DNA from: Rhizobium sp. Root1334
GTDB lineage: Bacteria; Pseudomonadota; Alphaproteobacteria; Rhizobiales; Rhizobiaceae
Assembly (NCBI RefSeq): GCF_001426665.1
Contig: NZ_LMEY01000012.1
Location: 310,001-374,000 of the forward strand
Length of the DNA stretch: 64,000 bases
Reading direction: 5' to 3'
The position numbers and the translations under genes are program-made. This document shows positions 55,881 through 64,000 of this stretch, one piece after another. How positions within the stretch are numbered: position 1 is the first letter of the stretch; every line of letters begins with the position of its first letter. The notes under the pieces are model-generated. The model saw only the letters and a list, made by a program, of their open reading frames with translations, was not told the DNA's origin and ran no database searches.

Positions 55881-58381
55881 CCGAAGGACTGACACGTCGT
55901 CACATTCTGAAGGCACATGCGGCCGGCATTGCCGCTGCCACCGCCGGCATCACCCTCCCCGCGGCCGCACAGCAAGTGCCCGGAGGGGTAGAGGCCTTGG
56001 AAATCAAATGGTCGAAGGCACCCTGCCGGTTTTGTGGAACCGGCTGCGGCGTGATGGTCGGCGTCAAGGAGGGGCAGGTTGTCGCCACCCACGGAGACAT
56101 GCAAGCGGAGGTCAACCGTGGACTGAACTGCATCAAGGGCTATTTCCTTTCCAAGATCATGTACGGCGAGGACCGGTTGAAGACACCCCTGCTTCGCAAG
56201 AGTGGCGGGGTCTACGCCAAGGACGGCGAATTCGAGCCGGTGAGCTGGGACGAGGCTTTCGACGTGATGGCCCAGCAGGCCAAGCGCGTTTTGAAGGAAA
56301 AGGGCCCGACGGCGGTCGGCATGTTCGGCTCCGGCCAGTGGACGATTTTCGAAGGCTATGCCGCGACAAAGCTGATGCGCGCAGGCTTCCGCTCCAACAA
56401 TCTTGATCCCAACGCTCGCCATTGTATGGCATCCGCCGCCGTCGCATTCATGCGAACGTTTGGCATGGACGAGCCGATGGGCTGCTATGACGACTTCGAA
56501 AACGCAGACGCATTCGTGCTTTGGGGCTCAAACATGGCCGAGATGCACCCGATTCTGTGGACCCGCATCGCCGATCGCCGCCTCGGCCACCCGCATGTTC
56601 GTGTCGCGGTTCTGTCGACGTTTACTCACCGCAGCATGGACCTCGCCGATATCCCGGTTGTCTTTACGCCCGGGACCGACCTTGTCATCCTGAACTACAT
56701 TGCAAACCACATTATCCAGACCGGCCGGGTCAACGAAGCGTTCGTCCAGCAACACACCAAATTTGCCCGTGGCGCAACCGACATCGGCTATGGGCTGCGC
56801 CCGGACGATCCGGTGGAGGTGAACGCTGCCAATTCCTCCGATCCCGGCAAGACCGAACCGATGGATTTCGAGGCCTTCAAGGAATTCGTCGCCGATTACA
56901 CGCTGAAGAAAGCCGCCAAGATGACCGGCGTGGAGCCGGAATTCCTCGAACAATTGGCAGAGCTCTACGCTGATCCGAAAACCAAGGTCATGTCGCTCTG
57001 GACCATGGGTTTCAACCAGCACGTCCGGGGCGTGTGGGCCAATCAGATGGTCTATAATATCCATCTGCTGACGGGCAAGATTTCTGAACCCGGCAACAGT
57101 CCGTTCTCGCTGACTGGCCAACCATCCGCTTGCGGCACGGCACGCGAAGTCGGGACTTTCGCCCACCGTCTGCCCGCCGACATGGTCGTCACCAATCCTG
57201 AGCATCGCAAACATACCGAGGAAATTTGGCGGATTCCTCATGGCATCATTCCCGAAAAGCCGGGATATCACGCTGTGCAGCAGGACCGGATGCTAAAGGA
57301 CGGCAAGCTCAACTTTTACTGGGTGCAATGTAACAATAACGTCCAGGCCGCCCCCAACACCAGCAACGAGACCTATCAGGGCTATCGCAATCCGGAAAAT
57401 TTCGTTGTCGTCTCAGACGCCTATCCGACAATCACGGCGATGAGCGCGGATCTCATATTGCCCGCGGCAATGTGGGTGGAAAAGGAAGGGGCATACGGCA
57501 ACGCCGAACGGCGGACACATGTCTGGCATCAACTTGTGCAGGCATCTGGCGAGGCCCGTTCCGACCTCTGGCAGATGATGGAATTCTCCAAGCGGTTCAC
57601 GACAGCCGATGTCTGGCCAGCCGAGATTCTCGAAACCAACCCCGGCTTTAAAGATAAGACGCTTTTCGATGTCTTGTTCCGCAACGGTGAAGTTGATCGC
57701 TTTCCTCTCAGCGAGGTCAATGCGGAGTACGACAATAACGAGGCAAAAGAGTTCGGCTTCTACGTGCAGAAAGGCCTGTTTGAGGAATATGCCGCATTCG
57801 GGCGTGGGCATGGTCATGACCTCGCGCCCTATGACGCCTATCACGAGGTCCGCGGGCTCCGTTGGCCCGTTGTGAATGGACAGGAGACAAAGTGGCGCTA
57901 CCGCGAAGGGTATGACCCTTACGTGAAAGCTGGCGAAGGCGTGAACTTTTATGGTCAAAAGGACGGCAAAGCGATCATTCTTGCCGTACCGTACGAGCCG
58001 CCTGCGGAATCCCCCGACAAGGATTTCGATTTCTGGCTGGTGACGGGACGCGTGCTGGAACACTGGCATTCCGGATCGATGACCATGCGGGTACCGGAAC
58101 TCTACAAGGCGTTTCCAGGCGCGCGCTGTTTCATGAATGCCGACGATGCGCGCAAGCGTGGCATAAATCAGGGCGCGGAAGTCCGCATCGTTTCCAGGCG
58201 CGGAGAAATCCGCACCCGCATCGACATCCGGGGCCGCAACAGGATGCCCGCGGGGGTTATCTTTGTCCCCTGGTTCGATGCCAGCCAGTTGATCAACAAA
58301 GTCACCCTCGACGCCACAGATCCCATCTCCAAACAGACGGATTTCAAAAAATGCGCGGTCAAGATTCAACTGGTCGTCTGA
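55877..58381 (+). CDS. napA: Periplasmic nitrate reductase catalytic subunit NapA
   Basis: NapA reduces nitrate to nitrite in the periplasm using Mo-bis-MGD and one 4Fe-4S cluster. The product is 834 residues. A twin-arginine signal ([13 protein letters not shown]) starts it. The cluster cysteines are in [13 protein letters not shown] and LNCIKGYF. The molybdenum-ligand cysteine is in [10 protein letters not shown] near residue 183. The C-terminal molybdopterin-binding domain has [16 protein letters not shown]. The start at 55877 overlaps napD. MoaC and MoeA encoded earlier in this window belong to the pathway for its cofactor. Confidence 0.97.
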   Translation: MTEGLTRRHILKAHAAGIAAATAGITLPAAAQQVPGGVEALEIKWSKAPCRFCGTGCGVMVGVKEGQVVATHGDMQAEVNRGLNCIKGYFLSKIMYGEDRLKTPLLRKSGGVYAKDGEFEPVSWDEAFDVMAQQAKRVLKEKGPTAVGMFGSGQWTIFEGYAATKLMRAGFRSNNLDPNARHCMASAAVAFMRTFGMDEPMGCYDDFENADAFVLWGSNMAEMHPILWTRIADRRLGHPHVRVAVLSTFTHRSMDLADIPVVFTPGTDLVILNYIANHIIQTGRVNEAFVQQHTKFARGATDIGYGLRPDDPVEVNAANSSDPGKTEPMDFEAFKEFVADYTLKKAAKMTGVEPEFLEQLAELYADPKTKVMSLWTMGFNQHVRGVWANQMVYNIHLLTGKISEPGNSPFSLTGQPSACGTAREVGTFAHRLPADMVVTNPEHRKHTEEIWRIPHGIIPEKPGYHAVQQDRMLKDGKLNFYWVQCNNNVQAAPNTSNETYQGYRNPENFVVVSDAYPTITAMSADLILPAAMWVEKEGAYGNAERRTHVWHQLVQASGEARSDLWQMMEFSKRFTTADVWPAEILETNPGFKDKTLFDVLFRNGEVDRFPLSEVNAEYDNNEAKEFGFYVQKGLFEEYAAFGRGHGHDLAPYDAYHEVRGLRWPVVNGQETKWRYREGYDPYVKAGEGVNFYGQKDGKAIILAVPYEPPAESPDKDFDFWLVTGRVLEHWHSGSMTMRVPELYKAFPGARCFMNADDARKRGINQGAEVRIVSRRGEIRTRIDIRGRNRMPAGVIFVPWFDASQLINKVTLDATDPISKQTDFKKCAVKIQLVV

Positions 58382-58851
58382 TGCGGCCCGAATGGTTGGC
58401 AGTCATAGCCGGGATATTCGTGTTTATCGCGACGGCTGCGATTGCACAGGTTGCAACAAATAGCGTCCCGCAACTCCAGGGACAGACCCCTGCCATGGAG
58501 TCCGGAGCCGTCGCCGTCCTGCCCAAGTGGGTGGCGGACGACAAACGCAAGATGCGCGCCTATCCGGACCAGCCGCCGGTCATCCCCCATTCGATCGACG
58601 GCTACGAACTCTCGGTCAATGCGAACCGGTGCCTCACCTGCCACAAGCGGGAGTTCACTCAGGACTCCGGCGCGCCGATGATCAGCGTGACGCATTATAT
58701 GACGCGGGATGGCCAGATGATCGCCGACGTTTCGCCCAGACGTTACTTTTGCACGGCCTGCCACGTCCCGCAGGCGGACGTACAGCCACTGGTACCTAAC
58801 ACCTTCAAAGACATGAGCGAGTTGGGATTCAAGCCGGCAGGAAGCGAGTAA
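58381..58851 (+). CDS. napB: Diheme cytochrome c NapB
   Basis: NapB is the electron-transfer small subunit of NapA. The product is 156 residues with a signal peptide (about 1-24) and two CxxCH heme sites, CLTCH and CTACH, about 44 residues apart. VPQLQGQ and PPVIPHSIDGYELS match the family. The ATG overlaps the napA stop by one base (TGATG). The NapB-type KWVADDKRKMRAYPDQPP segment is present. Confidence 0.95.
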   Translation: MRPEWLAVIAGIFVFIATAAIAQVATNSVPQLQGQTPAMESGAVAVLPKWVADDKRKMRAYPDQPPVIPHSIDGYELSVNANRCLTCHKREFTQDSGAPMISVTHYMTRDGQMIADVSPRRYFCTACHVPQADVQPLVPNTFKDMSELGFKPAGSE

Positions 58852-58854
58852 GAA

Positions 58855-59553
58855 ATGATCGCCTGGATCACGAAAATTGCCCAATGGGCACTGAGTATCA
58901 TGACGACACCCGCCGGAACGCTCGGTCTTGGGTTCCTCACCTTGGGTGGCTTCATCGGCGGTGTCATGTTCTGGGGTGCGTTTAACACCGCTCTTGAAGT
59001 GACCAATACCGAGAAGTTCTGTACGGGCTGTCATGAAATGAAGACCAACGTGTATGAGGAACTGACGCGCACCGTCCACTTCTCCAACCGTTCTGGCGTG
59101 CGGGCGAGTTGTCCGGATTGTCACGTGCCACACAATTGGACGGACAAGATCGCCCGCAAGATGCAGGCGTCGAAGGAAGTCTGGGGCAAGATTTTCGGCA
59201 CGATCAACACACGGTCGAAGTTTCTCGAACACCGTCTGGCGCTCGCGCAGAACGAATGGGCGCGGATGAAGGCCAACGACAGCCTCGAATGCCGCAACTG
59301 CCATTCATCCGTCGCGATGGACCTGCAGAAGCAGACCCAAAGAGCAGCGGACATCCATACCCAGTATCTGCTTACAGGAAAAGCAACGTGCATCGACTGC
59401 CATAAGGGTATCGCTCACGAGCTGCCCAACATGGAAGGTATCGACCCCGGCTGGAAAATGCCAAAGGAACTGGAGGGAAAGAAGATGGCCACAGATACGC
59501 CCGTCGAGGAGCTCCGGAAATTTGTGGCAGACGCACATGCCGGCTTGTTTTGA
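58855..59553 (+). CDS. napC: Tetraheme quinol dehydrogenase NapC
   Basis: NapC is a membrane-anchored NapC/NirT-family cytochrome that passes electrons from ubiquinol to NapB-NapA. The product is 232 residues, with one N-terminal transmembrane helix (about 20-42) and four CxxCH sites: CTGCH, CPDCH, CRNCH and CIDCH. It is the last gene of the operon. The start lies three bases after the napB stop, with GGAAGC as a ribosome binding site. No clear terminator follows. Confidence 0.95.
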   Translation: MIAWITKIAQWALSIMTTPAGTLGLGFLTLGGFIGGVMFWGAFNTALEVTNTEKFCTGCHEMKTNVYEELTRTVHFSNRSGVRASCPDCHVPHNWTDKIARKMQASKEVWGKIFGTINTRSKFLEHRLALAQNEWARMKANDSLECRNCHSSVAMDLQKQTQRAADIHTQYLLTGKATCIDCHKGIAHELPNMEGIDPGWKMPKELEGKKMATDTPVEELRKFVADAHAGLF

Positions 59554-60443
59554 GCTTTTTATCTCCGCCGCTTGAGTATTACGAGAAGTTCGCTCGGAGA
59601 GCGTGCCACGGACGCCACAACTCGAATAGTAGACTGAGTGCTTCTAAGAACCGAAACTGTCGATATGAACGGCCAGCATGAAGGCGCGAGGCCGCCCGAT
59701 CGAATTCCACACAAACATACCTTGTTCTGAGAAATGCGGCCCCGCTTTGCTGGATAACCATGGCGCGGGTTCGAATTTCCCGACCTGTGACGATGCTTCT
59801 ATCGATTGCGAGATCGAACAGCGCGCGATCTCGCATACGGCCCCTCCCGGTCTCGGAAGAAGAAGGAGGAAGCTATGCTTAGGATCATCGATAAAACGAA
59901 GTCATACGCCGCGCGGGATTGGCGCAGAGCACTATTTGGCGACGCTGGAGGAAAGGGAAATTTCCGCTAGCAATTCAGACGCCGCCCAGACACATCGGCT
60001 CGCCAGGCGTTAGAAACGATCGGTGGATTGCCATCCCGTTCTATCCACCCACAAACAGCGCCACCAGCACCTCGTTGGTCACCGCAAATAGTCATTCAGA
60101 TGCCGCGTTGCCTGTTGGCTACCCAGAAACTGCGGCTTGGTGGGCAATGCTAACAAACGCTTGAAATGAATTATAGTCCGACACATCACATGAGAATAAA
60201 GGTCATTGGGGAACCTTGGCTTTTTCGTAAATCAAGCCGGTTCAAATGTGAGTGGTCGACACAACCGTTGCGAACGCAAACGCTTAGCGACACATCCGAT
60301 GCTAGTCGCAGCCGGGGCCACCGTCAACGTTCTCTGGAGAGAATGACTGAATAGTATTGCGTCAAGCTGGCGAAAGGCCGGACTACGTGGTTGGCTCGCG
60401 TCGGCCGCCTGTGCCGACTGCCGATGCCAAGGATTTACGCACG
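59554..60443. other. About 890 bases without a convincing gene
   Basis: The open frames here are short, lack family resemblance, and overlap on both strands, for example 59678-60013 plus and 59579-59836 minus. The one signal with a good ribosome binding site is a 31-residue frame at 59875-59970. I see no repeat array, tRNA or insertion-sequence end. It may be decayed accessory DNA between napC and the minus-strand protease gene. Confidence 0.5.
59875..59970 (+). CDS. Possible 31-residue peptide
   Basis: AGGAGG lies four bases before the ATG. The frame encodes MLRIIDKTKSYAARDWRRAL and a Gly-rich end. It is basic and soluble. Only the ribosome binding site supports it. Confidence 0.25.
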   Translation: MLRIIDKTKSYAARDWRRALFGDAGGKGNFR

Positions 60444-60477
60444 CAAAAAACCCCGCCATCAGACCGATGACGGGGTT
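60444..60477 (-). terminator. Rho-independent terminator of the FtsH-like gene
   Basis: On the minus strand AACCCCGTCATC-GGTCT-GATGGCGGGGTT forms a 12 bp stem with one mismatch, followed by TTTT. It lies about 30 bases after the stop of the protease gene at 60506. Confidence 0.9.
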
Positions 60478-60505
60478 GGATCGCTCGACTACAGAGCAGA
60501 AAAAG

Positions 60506-62416
60506 CTAAGCCGCTTTGTTCTTCTTTCCGCTCGCGGAATTCATGATTTCCGTGACACGATGCGGGTCGAGCGTCGTTTGTTCAAACAATTCCTTAGCCA
60601 GTGCGATCAGCGCGGCCCGCTCATTCTCCAGAATTCCTTTTGCTCGGGAGAATTCCTTTGCGAGTTTCGCGTCGATTCGTCCCCGCAACTCCGGATCGCT
60701 CCGTCGCAGGGATTCCAGGGCGTCGTCATCTGTCGCCGCACAGTGACGGTACGATGCACCCATGCCCAGCGACGTTTCCATCATCGTGGCCAGCCTAGTT
60801 GCTCTCGCAAGATCAGACGACGGACCGGCACCCGCGCCGTCATAGGTCTCTTCAAAGACCAGTTCTTCAGCCGCCAGACCCGCCAAAGTCATCGCAATCT
60901 GGTTATCGTAGTCGGCCCGACCCCGATGCGCGATAATCGGCATCTCGAAGTATGCAGCTCCTGCTTGGTTGTTGGCACCTTTCCCGAGGGAGATTTGTTC
61001 GACCAGGCGTGTACCGACATATTTACCGACGCCGATCTTGATCCCGACCAGAGTGTGGCCGGATTCGTGAATGGCATTTGCGTACCGGTGTTCATCGGTC
61101 AACCGGACGACTTCAGGCAGTCCTTCCAGCAAGTCATCGATGGTGATCTTTCGCTTTTCCCGACGCGCAATGCGCCGGGCGTTGCGAGCAGCTTGGGCCA
61201 GATCGGCACCGGACATCCCTTGTGTCGGAACGACCAGCTTATGCAGATCATCAACCGGGATACAGAAATCGACATGCTGCGCCAGAATTCCCACTCGGTC
61301 TGCCGCATCTGGCAAGGGGATGACCACGTGTCGCTCCAGGCGTCCTGACCGAACAACGGCAGGGTCGATCCTGTCATAGTGATTGGTCGCTCCCAAGACG
61401 ATGACGCCTTCTCTGCCTTCCAGACCGTCCAGATGCTCCAGGAAGGCATTGACGACCTGGATCGAGTAGTCGGCGTTGTCGTGTTTGAACTTCTGCCGGT
61501 CGCCGATTGAGTCCAGCTCGTCCACGAACAGAACACATGGCGCAGCCGCCCTTGCTGATGCGAAATCCGCTCTCATGGCCTTCAATAAATCCCCGAGATG
61601 TCCCTTAGATTGCCACTGGCCGAGGGACGTTGCGATCAGTTTCACGCCGCATTGTTTTGCCACGGCCTGAGCGAAAATGGTTTTGCCCACTCCGGGAGCG
61701 CCGCTGAGGACAATGCCCCGATCCACGTCATCCCAGTCGATGATGCCGTTACGCCAGTCTTCCAGGTCCTGCGCCAGTTGCATTCCCCAAGCTTTCGCGT
61801 CGCCGTAGCCGAACATGTTTTCCAGCACAGGTACCTCGCGAGCCGGTCTCCGGGTTGATACGGTATCCTCGTCAGGACCGGTTGACGCAAGGCGTTCCAA
61901 TACCGAAGACATCGGACGACCTGGACGCAGGGCTGACCACAACAGCTGCTCCGGATATAAAACAGCGCGTTTCGCCTCCTCGGTGCTCACTTTGATCCCC
62001 AAGACAACCCGGCACGCGATCTGCAAATCTCGGGGAGTGACAGGAGGGATGTCAGCAACAACGTCCGCTCCGACCTTGATTGCAGCCGGAATTGTCGCGC
62101 CTTTCTCGACGACGATGATGGCTCTCCGCTTCCTCAAGCAATCATCCCGGAAGGCGTCCAGCGTCTTCGACAGCTTGTCGCCCTTCAAGACGTACATGAA
62201 GCCTCGATCATCGCGCCGATAATCGTCATCGGGGAACAGTTCATCTAGAATGGCTGCTCCGTACCGCGCGGGCGCATGGTTCTCGGGCGTAATCAGCACC
62301 AGAATGCCTGCGCCGCCTTTTGCGAACACGGCATGGGATTTCAGTGCGCGCTTCATTGCGCACAGCAAAGCGCAGTCTTCAGCGGATTTCACGCTGTTTG
62401 ATTGTTTCTTGAACAT
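60506..62416 (-). CDS. Soluble FtsH-like AAA+ zinc metalloprotease
   Basis: The product is 636 residues. The AAA+ module has Walker A GAPGVGKT (239-246), Walker B VLFVDELD (295-302) and the second-region-of-homology arginines in VVRSGRLERH (355-364). The M41-type peptidase domain has the zinc site HESGH (450-454) and the likely third ligand Asp535 in GPSSDLARAT. Unlike housekeeping FtsH it has no transmembrane helices. Residues 1-190 form a different soluble domain (GGAGILVLITPENHAPARYG..., IIVVEKGATIPAAI) that I do not recognise. It should be an ATP-dependent protease with its own substrate choice. It is 41 bases downstream of the TnsA-like gene, probably co-transcribed. Confidence 0.88.
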   Translation of the reverse strand: MFKKQSNSVKSAEDCALLCAMKRALKSHAVFAKGGAGILVLITPENHAPARYGAAILDELFPDDDYRRDDRGFMYVLKGDKLSKTLDAFRDDCLRKRRAIIVVEKGATIPAAIKVGADVVADIPPVTPRDLQIACRVVLGIKVSTEEAKRAVLYPEQLLWSALRPGRPMSSVLERLASTGPDEDTVSTRRPAREVPVLENMFGYGDAKAWGMQLAQDLEDWRNGIIDWDDVDRGIVLSGAPGVGKTIFAQAVAKQCGVKLIATSLGQWQSKGHLGDLLKAMRADFASARAAAPCVLFVDELDSIGDRQKFKHDNADYSIQVVNAFLEHLDGLEGREGVIVLGATNHYDRIDPAVVRSGRLERHVVIPLPDAADRVGILAQHVDFCIPVDDLHKLVVPTQGMSGADLAQAARNARRIARREKRKITIDDLLEGLPEVVRLTDEHRYANAIHESGHTLVGIKIGVGKYVGTRLVEQISLGKGANNQAGAAYFEMPIIAHRGRADYDNQIAMTLAGLAAEELVFEETYDGAGAGPSSDLARATRLATMMETSLGMGASYRHCAATDDDALESLRRSDPELRGRIDAKLAKEFSRAKGILENERAALIALAKELFEQTTLDPHRVTEIMNSASGKKNKAA

Positions 62417-62457
62417 GAATAACCCCTAGCAGCCCTCAGCTGCTTCGAAACCTGAGG

Positions 62458-63054
62458 TCAGCCGCGACGGCGGCGGACGGTGGATTCGGGTCCGATCATT
62501 GCTTCATCCAGATCGATGTCGATGAAGCGGTTGAGGACCATGGACGCCAGGCCTGCTATTGGCCGGGTCTCGCGAAACGCCGATAGGCATTCGGCAAGAG
62601 TGAGGGTTCCATGTTCGTCCAGGGCAGCAAGGAGCCGGACGCGATCTTCCAGGCCCGCCTGAAACTTTCCGTATCGGAGAAGGTCCTTGGCGTTCTTCAG
62701 CCGGATCGCAGGCAGCTCGCGTCGGCGCACTGCCTCGTATTTGTAGCCGCTCTGAAGGACGACGTCGGCCATCCACAAAGGTGTGTCATCCGTGACCGCG
62801 TCGATGACGACGGTGTCCTGATCGACCTTGGCAACGAAGTCAGGGCGGTAAATTGCGGCTCCATTTCGGAACGGCAGAGATTGGCAACGCCACTCCATGA
62901 CGGCGTCATCAATGTCGAGAAGGCAAGCCACATCCCTGGCGAACTGGCTGCGAAAGATCACAGGGCCGTCGCATCGAATTGTAGCTGAAGGGTAGAAAAT
63001 CTGGCCCTGGGACACTGGCCTCCAGGGTTGAGAAGACGACGGTTCAACACTCAT
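62458..63054 (-). CDS. TnsA-like nuclease-fold protein with degenerate active site
   Basis: The product is 198 residues. Residues 30-90 align by eye with the N-terminal catalytic domain of TnsA, the Tn7-type endonuclease: SQFARDVACLLDIDDAV, a W-x-C-Q-S-L-P segment, and YRPDFVAKV. The PDF aspartate (72) is kept, but the usual Glu at position 39 is Ala and the E/D-x-K triad reads VIDAV with no lysine, so DNA cleavage is unlikely. The C-terminal part looks helical (RVRLLAALDEHGTLTLAECL), like a winged-helix domain. It may bind DNA or a partner. No TnsB or TnsC gene is in view. Confidence 0.6.
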   Translation of the reverse strand: MSVEPSSSQPWRPVSQGQIFYPSATIRCDGPVIFRSQFARDVACLLDIDDAVMEWRCQSLPFRNGAAIYRPDFVAKVDQDTVVIDAVTDDTPLWMADVVLQSGYKYEAVRRRELPAIRLKNAKDLLRYGKFQAGLEDRVRLLAALDEHGTLTLAECLSAFRETRPIAGLASMVLNRFIDIDLDEAMIGPESTVRRRRG

Positions 63055-63316
63055 CTGAACTACTCACGAAAACGCATGGGAACTGCCTCCGTGTGGAGGC
63101 GGCGATCAAAGCGTTATTCGTAGTAGGTGCAGCGCGTGTAAGGTCATGAGTGGAACAAATAAAGAACAAAATCTGCGAAGTCAAGGGGCCCCCGAGTTCC
63201 GCCGCAAGGTAGTCGTGGAGCTTGTAGGCAGTTTCCCTGCCGCACTTGTAGGAGGTCAGTAGCCAGCTGACATTGCCGATGTCGGAACCGGTGCTAATGT
63301 CCCATCCGCTTGTCAA
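63044..63316 (-). CDS. Possible 90-residue protein coupled to hsdR
   Basis: GGAGG precedes a TTG whose second and third bases are the first two of the hsdR stop codon (TTGA), so coupled translation is possible. The first 40 residues look protein-like (GNVSWLLTSYKCGRETAYKL); the rest is of odd composition. It overlaps the TnsA-like gene start by 11 bases. It could be a decayed gene. Confidence 0.3.
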   Translation of the reverse strand: MTSGWDISTGSDIGNVSWLLTSYKCGRETAYKLHDYLAAELGGPLTSQILFFICSTHDLTRAAPTTNNALIAASTRRQFPCVFVSSSDEC

Positions 63317-64000
63317 CTGCCTCCGTTAGCCTTCACAAGCTGGTACTTCTTAAAGTTCTCCGCCTGATCGAAAATCTCCTTGTAGACCTCGTCGCGATCT
63401 ATCGGCGGATAATCGTACTGCGCGAGCAAAAGTATAAGGTCAACTTTTAAGTCTGCCTTTATGTCTTCCCGATTATTCCAATCGGTATACTTGGATTTAT
63501 CATCGACAACCTTCTTCACCTCTTTTGATAGAAGGAGCAGGCGATCTTCAGGATATGAAAAATCATATCTTTTAGCTAGTGCACTCAAAATATCGTAGAA
63601 CGATTTTTCCTCGAAATCGATTCCAAGACCGCTAAAAGAGTTTACTTCAGATTTCAGCTGCTTATACAGATTAATAATTTCGTCGGCGAACTCATCCAGA
63701 ACTTCGCTTCTTAGAGTATCCTGCTCATCTCTTTCATTATATTTATCGACTATATTCTGAAATTTCTTAGAAAAATCGACGCCCTTCAGCCGATTTACCT
63801 TTTTGAATTCTTCGATTGCCCGAGAAAGGAGCTGCTGCAAAAGCTTGATTTTTGTATTTGGCAGCTTAATTTTCTCAATCTTCGAAAGGTAATCCTCACT
63901 GAAGATGTCGATTTCAGTCTGCCCTTCGGCCGCCATACTGAACACTTCTTCTATCCCGTCAGAATGAAGTGCATCCTTGATCATCTCCCGTACTCGGGAA
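63313..64000 (-). CDS. hsdR: Type I restriction enzyme R subunit, C-terminal part (runs off the right edge)
   Basis: The minus-strand frame is open to the window edge (SRVREMIKDALHSDGIEEVF...). The visible 229 residues match the C-terminal helical domain of HsdR proteins: a Lys/Glu/Asp-rich helical body and the closing KYTDWNNREDIKADLKVDLILLLAQYDYPP... with DQAENFKKY. The nuclease and motor domains, and hsdM/hsdS, must lie to the right. The base composition is clearly A+T richer than all other genes in the window, a sign of recent transfer. Confidence 0.8.
   Translation of the reverse strand, partial: SRVREMIKDALHSDGIEEVFSMAAEGQTEIDIFSEDYLSKIEKIKLPNTKIKLLQQLLSRAIEEFKKVNRLKGVDFSKKFQNIVDKYNERDEQDTLRSEVLDEFADEIINLYKQLKSEVNSFSGLGIDFEEKSFYDILSALAKRYDFSYPEDRLLLLSKEVKKVVDDKSKYTDWNNREDIKADLKVDLILLLAQYDYPPIDRDEVYKEIFDQAENFKKYQLVKANGGS

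Noticed and set aside
59755-59795. A GGTTCGAAT sequence resembling a tRNA T loop
   Set aside because: The flanking bases do not form a 5 bp T stem, and no acceptor or anticodon arm is found nearby.

Overview
The window looks like chromosomal DNA of a Rhizobiaceae-type alphaproteobacterium (Rhizobium/Agrobacterium relatives). The basis is a G+C-rich coding style and several family hallmarks: glnB-glnA behind a sigma-54 promoter next to a YjeF-type repair gene, a phosphatidylcholine synthase (pcs), an IalB-family protein, a ppiD-trpD-trpC-moaC-moeA block, a napEFDABC operon and an EcfG-type stress promoter. The species cannot be named from the sequence alone.

Layout, left half. Positions 1-815 hold the 5' part of a bifunctional NAD(P)H-hydrate repair gene. 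Then come glnB-glnA (nitrogen signalling and ammonia assimilation), a coiled-coil membrane protein with an orphan TAXI-type TRAP receptor, hspQ, an IalB-like secreted protein, a peptide-binding protein and a FrnE-type DsbA. Next are mfd-sdhE divergent from recG, then DUF502, a GNAT enzyme, glmS and glmU (cell-wall sugar synthesis). Positions 20088-23695 are a degraded phage segment: a tail-protein fragment, a small phage-type gene, an FkbM methyltransferase and a lysis cassette whose endolysin carries an in-frame amber codon. A GT-C-like membrane protein and a Na/Pi cotransporter follow, then ppiD, trpD, trpC, moaC, moeA and a 50-residue membrane protein, and a CBS-domain membrane protein.

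Layout, right half. Positions 34980-40438 carry a galactofuranose-type ABC importer (ytfQ, ytfR, ytfT, yjfF) with a FadR-type regulator at its 3' end. Positions 40602-45290 carry a BMP/nucleoside-type ABC importer. Then come a quinone oxidoreductase, pcs, a UbiH-type hydroxylase, an AEC transporter, CcdA, tRNA-Lys(UUU), small lipoproteins, a GlxA-type regulator, MgtC, and two tiny membrane proteins behind a textbook EcfG promoter (GGAAC-N16-CGTT).

Accessory right end. At 54354-54398 there is a decayed 3' half of a tRNA-Arg(UCU), a plausible old integration site. Beyond it lie the periplasmic nitrate reductase operon napEFDABC, about 950 bases without a convincing gene, and then, on the minus strand, a soluble FtsH-like AAA+ metalloprotease, a TnsA-like protein that has lost catalytic residues, and the 3' end of an A+T-rich type I restriction gene (hsdR). 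This end is the best place to look for an undescribed system: the protease and the inactive TnsA-like protein are adjacent and co-oriented, and they sit next to a restriction system. Other signals worth checking are the amber-interrupted endolysin with a hairpin overlapping its ribosome binding site, the EcfG-driven microproteins, and an orphan rho-independent terminator beside the glxA-type gene that suggests an unannotated small RNA.
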